From: Levilactobacillus huananensis
GTDB taxonomy: Bacteria > Bacillota > Bacilli > Lactobacillales > Lactobacillaceae
Direction of reading: 5' to 3'
NCBI RefSeq assembly: GCF_003946145.1
Contig: NZ_RHOC01000014.1
Location: forward strand, 1-42,275
Length of the DNA: 42,275 nt
Under the pieces are notes generated by a model that was given only the letters and a program-made list of their open reading frames with translations, did no database searches and was not told the origin of the DNA. Position 1 is the first letter of the stretch. Each line of letters begins with the position of its first letter. Made by a program: the position numbers and the translations under genes. Shown in pieces: positions 26,834-33,388 of this stretch.

Positions 26834-26888
26834 AAAACAGGTTCCAACGGCTCACACCAAAAATGGTGTCGAGTTGTTGGAACCTGTT
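26834..26888. terminator. Long hairpin between convergent rexA and a small membrane protein gene
   Basis: ACAGGTTCCAAC and GTTGGAACCTGT form a perfect outer stem, with an inner imperfect stem (CTCACACCA / TGGTGTCGAG) around AAAA. The right side lacks a T run on the plus strand and the left side has a short A run, so it is a weak but probable bidirectional terminator. Confidence 0.65.
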
Positions 26889-26903
26889 GTCGTTAAGCTT
26901 AGG

Positions 26904-27095
26904 TTAATAGTGAATCATGAGTAGTGAGATCAGGACGAAGACGAGAACCACCATTGCGCCGATCACGCCGGGCAGGTGACGCCGATAAGCTGTATGGCGA
27001 CGGGTTACGGTGACTAGGGCGCCACAGAGAATGATTAGGCCCAAACTCGCCAAAATTAATAATTTCATTTTGACATCAAAATCTGCTGTCAGCAT
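26904..27095 (-). CDS. Small membrane protein, 63 residues
   Basis: A two-helix membrane protein. Segment one is KLLILASLGLIILCGALVTV and segment two is GVIGAMVVLVFVLISLLMIHY, separated by a basic histidine/arginine loop (TRRHTAYRRHLP). The positively charged loop suggests both ends face outside. The ATG at 27095 follows GAGG at suitable spacing; a GTG at 27107 overlaps that ribosome site. No family recognised. Confidence 0.65.
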   Translation of the reverse strand: MLTADFDVKMKLLILASLGLIILCGALVTVTRRHTAYRRHLPGVIGAMVVLVFVLISLLMIHY

Positions 27096-27149
27096 GGTGC
27101 ACCTCACTCATTTCAAAGTTATTAACCGCATTATACCAGACTTCTCGGG

Positions 27150-28316
27150 TTAGCGTTCGACTAACAGGGTCATCCCCATGCCACCGCCGATGCACATGGC
27201 GGCTAGGCCACGGTGGGTTTGGGTTCTCAGGAGTTCGTGAAGTAGCGTAACCACGATACGGGTTCCGGAAGCACCCAGGGGATGTCCTAAGGCAATGCTA
27301 CCACCATTGACGTTCAAACGATCTGCGGGAATCTGAAGATCCCGAGTAATCGCGACTGATTGGGCGGCAAAGGCTTCGTTAATTTCGAAGCGGTCGATAT
27401 CGGCTACCGTTAGCTGGTGATCCCGGAGAACCTTTTGAATGGCGGTGACCGGAGCATACCCCATGATCTGAGGATCGATACCACTCTCCTGATAACCACT
27501 CAGCGTGGCGAGGTAGGGAATACCAGCGGCGATGGCCGTGGACTTACGCATCAAGACCATAGCGGCGGCCCCATCGTTAAGGCCGGCGGCATTTCCCGCA
27601 GTGACAGTCCCGTTGGTTTTGAAGGCGGGCTTTAAGGCTTCAAGCTGATCGCGTGAGGTGGTGGCGCGGACGGCCTCGTCCTGCGTGATGGTTTTGCCAG
27701 CTACAGGTACGGGTACAATCTCAGCGTCGAATCGGTGGGCAGCTTGCGCTTGCGTGGCTTTTTGTTGGGAACGTAACGCAAAGGCATCCTGATCAGCACG
27801 GCTGACGTTGAACTTTTCGGCAACATTTTCGGCTGTAATCCCCATAGGGACTTGGCTAAAAGCGTCAGTTAAGCCATCTTTAGCGAGACTATCCGTGAGT
27901 GTGAGGTCGCCAAACTTGCGACCCCAGCGAGCATGATGACTGAGATAAGGTGCGCGACTCATACTCTCGGTCCCGCCAACCAGTACGGCATCCGCGTCAC
28001 CCATGAGGATGGCGCCTTGTCCCAAGCGTATCGCCTTCAGACTGGAACCACAGACCTGATTGACAGTCATGGCGGTGCTACTAGCGGGGAGGCCGGCATT
28101 CAATTCAATCTGACGGGCGACGTTTTGCCCCTGGCCGGCCTGGAGGACGGTGCCAAAAATCGTTTGTTGAATCATGTTAGGTTCAAGACCACTACGCTTG
28201 ATAGCGGCCTTTGCGGCGATGGTTCCCAAGGTGACGGCAGAGACTGACCGGAAGTTCCGACCAAATTTACCGATGGGCGTCCGAACGGCGCTGACGATGA
28301 CAACTTCTTCTGCCAT
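27150..28316 (-). CDS. Acetyl-CoA C-acetyltransferase (thiolase)
   Basis: A 388-residue biosynthetic-type thiolase that condenses two acetyl-CoA to acetoacetyl-CoA, the first step of the mevalonate route to isoprenoids in lactobacilli. Signatures are MAEEVVIVSAVRTPIGKFGR at the start, VNQVCGSSLKAI with the acylated Cys89, NVNGGSIALGHPLGASGTRI with the catalytic His, and AMCIGGGMGM with the second active-site Cys. The start at 28316 is set by these first residues and by AAAGGAGAA nine bases upstream; a longer frame to 28559 adds unrelated residues and overlaps the divergent gene. Other mevalonate genes are not adjacent. Fatty-acid-type use cannot be excluded but is unlikely in this group. Confidence 0.93.
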   Translation of the reverse strand: MAEEVVIVSAVRTPIGKFGRNFRSVSAVTLGTIAAKAAIKRSGLEPNMIQQTIFGTVLQAGQGQNVARQIELNAGLPASSTAMTVNQVCGSSLKAIRLGQGAILMGDADAVLVGGTESMSRAPYLSHHARWGRKFGDLTLTDSLAKDGLTDAFSQVPMGITAENVAEKFNVSRADQDAFALRSQQKATQAQAAHRFDAEIVPVPVAGKTITQDEAVRATTSRDQLEALKPAFKTNGTVTAGNAAGLNDGAAAMVLMRKSTAIAAGIPYLATLSGYQESGIDPQIMGYAPVTAIQKVLRDHQLTVADIDRFEINEAFAAQSVAITRDLQIPADRLNVNGGSIALGHPLGASGTRIVVTLLHELLRTQTHRGLAAMCIGGGMGMTLLVER

Positions 28317-28412
28317 GTGTATGAATTCTCCTTTTCCGATGAGTTTCCGAAACTTAAATATAACCGACTTTGCCGCTTTTGTCTTGGCGGAGGACTGGAA
28401 TGAGATGAGGAT

Positions 28413-28442
28413 TTGCATTTTCTTAAAGACTTTTCTTATAAT
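28413..28442 (+). promoter_or_regulatory. Promoter of the gene at 28477
   Basis: TTGCAT (28413-28418) and a perfect TATAAT (28437-28442) lie 18 bases apart. Transcription would start near 28449, which excludes upstream starts of the following frame. Confidence 0.65.
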
Positions 28443-28476
28443 GAGGAGGAGTTTACAAGATAGGGGATTAGTTGTA

Positions 28477-29439
28477 ATGGAACAAACAGATGAAGCGGTT
28501 GACACTCTGACAGTGGCAGATTTTCTGACCACCACGCAATTTAAGAGGCTATCAGCCAACCAACAAAAGTATGCCGAAACGATTCTGACGGATGTGTTGG
28601 CAGCCCGTGAGACGGTGGATCTTAACCAGGGGGTCTGGACACCTCGGCAGGTAGCAGGGACGTTAGCAGCGCTCCCAAGTTTAGTTGACCAGCCACACGT
28701 TTACTATGTTGCCGTCGTTCCTGTGATGATCGCTTACTTTGAGGCCCAAGGTCATCAGGTAAAGCCCTTAATCGCGGCACTGAAGGCGGCACGCCCAGCA
28801 TTGGTGGCCAAGCACGCGGAGACTGCACAAGAAGAGGCAGATTACGATGGCGTTGTCCAACAGGTGAAGCAGTGGGTTCAAGCTATGTTTGAGCAACCCG
28901 AAGTGATGAATCTGACGATCGCCGATCAACATCACTTTGTGACGATTATTCATACTACCGCGGAACTTATGATTACCGGGAGAAAGTTGGCACCGAAGGA
29001 TTGGGACGTCGACACGTTGAGCGGCATTATGTTTGGCCCATTCACGCATCTACTGGATGAAAAAGACCGGGTTTCGGGTCTCTTTCAGTTAGTGCCTTTT
29101 GCTCTGACGACGCTCTTTACCTATCTTGAGCAAACCAATCAATTAACCCATGCCGCCGCATTGCAGGATTGGGTGCTCAAACAGCATGAGGCACTGGTGA
29201 CGATGTACAATCCGGAATTAGAGAAATTCTACGAGGGGTTAACCGAAGCGATGGAACAAGCCGGCATCGATACTCAAGATCACACAGCTGTTGATCACTT
29301 TACGCAGACCTATTTGCGCGCTCATCCAGCGATTAGTCGTGCGCTATTTACGGCGGATCGGCAGTTAAAACGGACAAAACCCGTTAAGCAAATTAAATAT
29401 AGTCGAAAACAGCGGCGCCGGCGTCGGCGCAAGCATTAG
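28477..29439 (+). CDS. Hypothetical protein with arginine-rich C-terminal tail
   Basis: A 320-residue soluble protein. The start at 28477 fits the promoter at 28413-28442 and a GGGGA ribosome site. It is mainly helical, with no signal peptide, and ends in a strongly basic tail (KYSRKQRRRRRRKH) after a lysine/arginine-containing linker. Such tails bind nucleic acids or ribosomes, but no catalytic or DNA-binding motif is seen in the body. It is acidic overall before the tail. I do not recognise the family. It is transcribed divergently from the thiolase and followed about 110 bases later by the LacI-type regulator. Confidence 0.75.
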   Translation: MEQTDEAVDTLTVADFLTTTQFKRLSANQQKYAETILTDVLAARETVDLNQGVWTPRQVAGTLAALPSLVDQPHVYYVAVVPVMIAYFEAQGHQVKPLIAALKAARPALVAKHAETAQEEADYDGVVQQVKQWVQAMFEQPEVMNLTIADQHHFVTIIHTTAELMITGRKLAPKDWDVDTLSGIMFGPFTHLLDEKDRVSGLFQLVPFALTTLFTYLEQTNQLTHAAALQDWVLKQHEALVTMYNPELEKFYEGLTEAMEQAGIDTQDHTAVDHFTQTYLRAHPAISRALFTADRQLKRTKPVKQIKYSRKQRRRRRRKH

Positions 29440-29549
29440 GCCATTGATAACCAACCGTGAATTTGCAGGTAAAATCACAAAAAACTTTTACCTAGCGACA
29501 GATTAGTTTATGATTAACTTATAATAACTATTTGGCGAGGTGTGGTTTT

Positions 29550-30551
29550 ATGGTCAAAAAGGTCACAATCACTGACATAGCTAAGGCAGCGGGTATCTCA
29601 CCAACAACCGTGTCGTTGATTCTTAATGGTAAAGGTGAGCGGTTCAGTCAGGAAACCTGTTCGCGGGTTTTTCAGTTGCGCGATGAACTCGGTTATCATA
29701 TTGAAAAGCGTCCAGTTGTGCCGCGATATGCCAAGAAAATTTACCGGCTCGGTGTTGTTATGACAGCGTTTAATCAATTTTTTTATCAGGATGTCATTAC
29801 GGGTATTCGCGAATCAGCGGGGACAGAGGTTATTGTCTCGCTCTATGAAGTGGGGAACACCTACGAGGATAATCTGCGAGACTTGAAGGGATTATTCAGA
29901 GAGCCTATTGATGCCCTAATTCTTTGTGAGCCCATAGTTCCAACGAAGATCCTTCGGGAGCTCTCTGCCGCCTTCAAAGTGCCCTATGTGATCGTTAACA
30001 GTCATGCGGCAGCTAGTGATTCGGATGTTTGGGTCGATCTGCATGAGGTTGGGATCTTGTCTGCAGAATACCTATTGGCCAATGGTCATCGGAAGATAGC
30101 GGTGGTCGTGCCCCAAGAGAATCACGCGAATTCAGAGATCGTTGCTGGGTTTCGCGAAGGACTTGCAGAATACCACCTCCAACTGGAGGAACAAGACATC
30201 TTCCGCATTGTGCCCTCCCTCAGTGAGAGCTACCGCTTTGCTAAAAACACCAATCTACAAGACTACACGGCGGTTTTTACGGCTGCGGATGAGATTGCGA
30301 TTGGGATGATGCGGGGCCTGGCCTCCAAGGGGCAGCGGGTACCGGATACCCAGTCATTACTGGGTGTGGGCAACTCTGAGTTGGATAATTATACGCACCC
30401 GCAGTTATCGTCGGTGCTGATTCCGGCATCCGATATTGGTCGGGCAGCCTTTGATAAGTTAGAAGAGCTGAATCAAAAGCCACAGACGCCGCGAGAAACG
30501 TTGAACTTGCCGATTGGACTGGTCAAACGTTCAAGTGTCAAACATATCTAA
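29550..30551 (+). CDS. LacI/GalR-family transcriptional regulator
   Basis: A 333-residue LacI-family regulator. The N-terminal helix-turn-helix is VTITDIAKAAGISPTTVSLILNG, followed by the third helix (SQETCSRVFQLRDELGYH). The periplasmic-binding-protein-like effector domain covers residues about 63-333. The hinge sequence HIEKRPVVPRYAKK lacks the usual NxxARxL hinge-helix block that inserts a leucine in the operator, so the operator contact may differ from LacI/PurR. The ATG at 29550 follows GCGAGGTG. It lies directly upstream of the ornithine decarboxylase cluster, and a 12-bp LacI-type palindrome (30647-30658) lies just behind its terminator, so control of that cluster or of itself is plausible. 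Effector unknown. Confidence 0.9.
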   Translation: MVKKVTITDIAKAAGISPTTVSLILNGKGERFSQETCSRVFQLRDELGYHIEKRPVVPRYAKKIYRLGVVMTAFNQFFYQDVITGIRESAGTEVIVSLYEVGNTYEDNLRDLKGLFREPIDALILCEPIVPTKILRELSAAFKVPYVIVNSHAAASDSDVWVDLHEVGILSAEYLLANGHRKIAVVVPQENHANSEIVAGFREGLAEYHLQLEEQDIFRIVPSLSESYRFAKNTNLQDYTAVFTAADEIAIGMMRGLASKGQRVPDTQSLLGVGNSELDNYTHPQLSSVLIPASDIGRAAFDKLEELNQKPQTPRETLNLPIGLVKRSSVKHI

Positions 30552-30561
30552 AATGTCTCAG

Positions 30562-30589
30562 GATCACCCGGTTTAGGGTGATCTTTTTT
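30562..30589 (+). terminator. Rho-independent terminator after the lacI-type gene
   Basis: GATCACCC and GGGTGATC form a perfect 8-bp stem with a GGTTTA loop, followed by TTTTTTG. It separates the regulator from the decarboxylase operon. Confidence 0.92.
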
Positions 30590-30646
30590 GTTTTTTATGC
30601 ATAGAAAATTAAAAAAGCATGAATGAAAATGAAAACGCTTAATAAA

Positions 30647-30658
30647 GCAACCGGTTGC
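30647..30658. promoter_or_regulatory. LacI-family operator candidate
   Basis: GCAACCGGTTGC is a perfect 12-bp palindrome with the central CG typical of LacI/GalR operators. It lies 58 bases after the terminator of the LacI-type gene and about 540 bases before the first decarboxylase. Binding by the neighbouring regulator is inferred from position only. Confidence 0.6.
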
Positions 30659-31071
30659 CACCTCAAACGTTCCCATTTTAAAGAAATGAAAACGGCTCAC
30701 GAAAACAAAGTCAAAAGAGACTATAAACTATTGAAAACAGATACGTTCTAGGCTATGGGCCGATCTTTAGTCGGTGTGAAGTGACCACAAAATTCGATTT
30801 TTGGTGGGGTTAGTAAAAAAAAGTAAAAATTATTTTTGAATGAAAAGCAGACGCTAAATTTAACGTTTTTTGAACGGAAATATACATTTAAAGTGAATAT
30901 TATTAGTTGTGCTCGTGAAAAGTTTCGCTAATCAAAGATGGCGGCGCCATGCGGCTTTAAGGCGAATTGGTCTGGCTTAGTGAGTGGGTAATCAATCCAA
31001 TGGATGAGTATATTTATTGATAAAACGAAAATTCCCATCATCCTCTAATGAGGGTCAAAGGGTGGTTTGAA

Positions 31072-31107
31072 ATGAAAGACCCCCTTGTCAGCGCTTTCAA
31101 AATGTAG
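31072..31107 (+). CDS. Possible 11-residue leader peptide upstream of ornithine decarboxylase
   Basis: The frame reads MKDPLVSAFKM and stops 82 bases before the decarboxylase ATG. AAAGGGTGG lies six to seven bases upstream, a good ribosome site. In enterobacteria the speF ornithine decarboxylase gene is controlled by an ornithine-sensing arrest peptide (SpeFL) in its leader; this peptide is shorter and not similar in sequence, so only the logic is comparable. There is no intrinsic terminator between it and the gene. A chance frame of this size is quite possible. Confidence 0.3.
   Translation: MKDPLVSAFKM
31086..31099 (+). promoter_or_regulatory. cre-like (CcpA) box with one mismatch
   Basis: TGTCAGCGCTTTCA differs from TGNAANCGNNNNCA at one position. 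It lies about 90 bases before the decarboxylase ATG and overlaps the possible leader peptide. Catabolite repression by roadblock is possible; the match could be chance. Confidence 0.35.
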
Positions 31108-31189
31108 TAAAAATAAGAGTGTAAGTCTTACTTCGACTCCCTCATCCGGAAGCCGTGGTAAAAATTGTAAATTTTATAAGGAGGCTCTC

Positions 31190-33355
31190 ATGGATAATTT
31201 AAAGATTGCGTCTACTGAGGAAGCTCGGCAGTATTTCACCACTACTCGTGAAATCGTCGATGCTAACGACACTGACTTCGTTGATTCTGCAGCGGTTGTT
31301 GTAATGGATGATCAACTTGATCCTATCAATGCTGTTGACGAAACAAAGTTTGGTGTGCCAGTCTTTGTTCTCAGTAAAGACAGTTCAAAGATCCAGGGCG
31401 ATTTGATGGCAAAGATTTACCACATTGTTGACTTAAACAGTAAGTCAGATGGTAAATTGGTTGATCGTGAAATTGAATCGGCTGCCGCAAAGTACGAAGA
31501 TAGTGTATTACCACCATTCTTCAAAGCCCTTAAGTCATATGTTGAACGGGGTAACATCCAGTTCGACTGTCCAGGACACCAAGGTGGGCAATACTTCGCT
31601 AAGCACCCAGCTGGTCGCGAATTCTACAACTTCTTCGGTGAAAACGTCTTCCGTGCCGACATCTGTAACGCCGATGTTGACTTAGGTGACTTGTTAATTC
31701 ACGAAGGTCCAGCTATGGATGCTGAAAAGCATGCCGCACAAGTCTTCAACGCTGACAAGACATACTTCGTAATGAATGGGACTTCAACTTCTAACAACAT
31801 CGCTGTTGGTGCTGCTGTTGCTCCCGGTGACTTGGTTCTGTTCGACCGGAACAACCACAAGTCCATTTACAACGCTGCCCTCGTTAAAGATGGTGGCCGT
31901 CCAGTTTACTTAGAAACTTCCCGTGACCCTTACGGATTCATCGGTGGGATTTATGCCCGTGACTTCGATGAAGACTACATCCGGAAGCAAGCTGCTAAGG
32001 TTGACCCAGAAAAGGCCAAGCAAAAGCGCCCATTCCGTTTAGCTGTTATCCAATTAGGGACTTACGATGGGACTATCTACAACGCACGTCAAGTTGTTGA
32101 CAAGATTGGTCACCTTTGTGACTACATCCTCTTCGACTCTGCATGGGTTGGATACGAACAATTCATTCCTATGATGAAAGACAGTTCTCCATTACTGTTA
32201 GACCTCGGACCAGAAGATCCAGGTATCTTAGTAACGCAATCAACCCACAAGCAACAAGCTGGGTTCTCACAAGCATCACAAATCCACAAGAAGGATAAGC
32301 ACATTAAGGGTCAGAAGCGTTACATCGACCACAAACGGTTCAACAACGCTTACAACCAATATGCTTCTACTTCACCATTCTACCCATTATTCGCTACGCT
32401 TGACGTTAACGCCAAGATGCAAGAAGGCGAAGCTGGTAAGAAGTTATGGCATGATGCATTGGTAACTTCCGTTAACGCTCGTAAGAGTCTGTTAAAGAAC
32501 GCAACCATGATTCGTCCATTCGTTCCACCAGTTGTTAATGGTAAGAACTGGGAAGATGCTGACACTGAAAAGATCGTTAACGACATCGACTACTGGCGCT
32601 TTGAAAAGGGTGCTAAGTGGCATGGATTTGACGGCTACGAAGACAACCAATACTTCGTTGACCCTAACAAGTTCTTGTTAACGACTCCTGGTATCAACGT
32701 TGAAACCGGTGAATACGAAGACTTCGGTGTTCCAGCCGTTATCTTAGCTAACTACTTGCGTGAACACGGAATCATCCCAGAAAAGAATGACTTGAACTCT
32801 ATCTTATTCTTGATGACTCCTGCCGAAACGCCAGCTAAGATGAACAACTTGGTAACCCAAATTGTTAACTTCGAAAGCTTGATCAAGGCTGATGCCCCAT
32901 TATCTAAGGTATTGCCTCGTCTGTACGCACGTAACAAAGACCGTTACGCCGGCTACACTATCAAGCAACTTTGCCAAGAATTACATGACTTCTACAAGGG
33001 TAACAATGCTAAGGAATACCAAAAGAAGATGTTCTTAGCTGACTACTTCCCAGAACAAGCAATGACGCCATACGATGCTAACGTTGAATTGTTACACAAC
33101 AATGCTAAGTTAGTTAAGTTGAGTGATATTGAAGGGGAAACTGCCCTTGAAGGTGCTTTACCATATCCTCCTGGTATCTTCTGTGTTGCCCCAGGTGAAA
33201 AGTGGACCAAGGTTGCTCAAACTTACTTCTCAATTCTTGAAGCAGGTATTAACAAATTCCCTGGTTTTGCACCAGAAATCCAAGGTGTTTACTTTAAGCA
33301 AGAAGACGGCAAGACTGTTGCTTACGGTTACGTTTACGATTCAAGCAAAAAGTAA
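31190..33355 (+). CDS. Ornithine decarboxylase (first of two), PLP-dependent, group III
   Basis: A 721-residue inducible/biodegradative-type ornithine decarboxylase, converting ornithine to putrescine and CO2 while consuming a proton. ATG 31190 has AAGGAGG six bases upstream; the frame opens further 5' from a TTG without support. It has an N-terminal wing domain (1-105), then the PLP fold-type I core: FDCPGHQGGQYF, DRNNHKS (His stacking on PLP), YILFDSAWVGYEQF (Asp binding the pyridine nitrogen), STHKQQAGFSQASQIHKKD with the Schiff-base Lys354, and EGALPYPPG near the C terminus. It strongly resembles the Lactobacillus 30a enzyme and E. coli SpeF/SpeC as I remember them. Frequent use of optimal codons (AAC, GAA, GGT, TAC) suggests high expression. 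Next gene after 33 bases. Confidence 0.94.
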   Translation: MDNLKIASTEEARQYFTTTREIVDANDTDFVDSAAVVVMDDQLDPINAVDETKFGVPVFVLSKDSSKIQGDLMAKIYHIVDLNSKSDGKLVDREIESAAAKYEDSVLPPFFKALKSYVERGNIQFDCPGHQGGQYFAKHPAGREFYNFFGENVFRADICNADVDLGDLLIHEGPAMDAEKHAAQVFNADKTYFVMNGTSTSNNIAVGAAVAPGDLVLFDRNNHKSIYNAALVKDGGRPVYLETSRDPYGFIGGIYARDFDEDYIRKQAAKVDPEKAKQKRPFRLAVIQLGTYDGTIYNARQVVDKIGHLCDYILFDSAWVGYEQFIPMMKDSSPLLLDLGPEDPGILVTQSTHKQQAGFSQASQIHKKDKHIKGQKRYIDHKRFNNAYNQYASTSPFYPLFATLDVNAKMQEGEAGKKLWHDALVTSVNARKSLLKNATMIRPFVPPVVNGKNWEDADTEKIVNDIDYWRFEKGAKWHGFDGYEDNQYFVDPNKFLLTTPGINVETGEYEDFGVPAVILANYLREHGIIPEKNDLNSILFLMTPAETPAKMNNLVTQIVNFESLIKADAPLSKVLPRLYARNKDRYAGYTIKQLCQELHDFYKGNNAKEYQKKMFLADYFPEQAMTPYDANVELLHNNAKLVKLSDIEGETALEGALPYPPGIFCVAPGEKWTKVAQTYFSILEAGINKFPGFAPEIQGVYFKQEDGKTVAYGYVYDSSKK

Positions 33356-33388
33356 ACTCATTCGGAAATAGAAAGGAACTTATCGAAA

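Larger units (their letters stand above)
30590..31189 (+). other. 600-bp control region of the ornithine decarboxylase operon
   Basis: The longest non-coding stretch of the window, AT-rich up to about 30900. It holds the 12-bp palindrome at 30647-30658, a loose cre-like box (TGAAAACGCTTAAT, 30630-30643), a TTGAAC element near 30870 with AT-rich -10 candidates downstream, a small GC hairpin ATGGC-GGC-GCCAT (30938-30950), an 11-codon frame (31072-31107) and an 11-bp palindrome GTAAGTCTTAC near 31120. The start point cannot be fixed by eye. The long leader points to control after transcription begins. Confidence 0.55.

Noticed and set aside
28174-28476. 101-residue upstream extension of the arginine-tail protein
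   Set aside because: It is antisense to thiolase, and the perfect TATAAT at 28437-28442 lies inside it.
28317-28559. 81-residue N-terminal extension of the thiolase
   Set aside because: The family begins at MAEEVVIVSAVRTP, and the extension overlaps the divergent gene and its promoter.
31085-31189. N-terminal extension of decarboxylase 1 from a TTG at 31085
   Set aside because: The residues are unlike the family, and AAGGAGG lies right before the ATG at 31190.
32161-32230. One-codon gap in decarboxylase 1 (LLLDLGPEDPG versus LLIDDLGPEDPG in copy 2) as a defect
   Set aside because: As I recall, the E. coli enzymes have the same shorter form (LLLDLNENDPG), so it is a natural variant.
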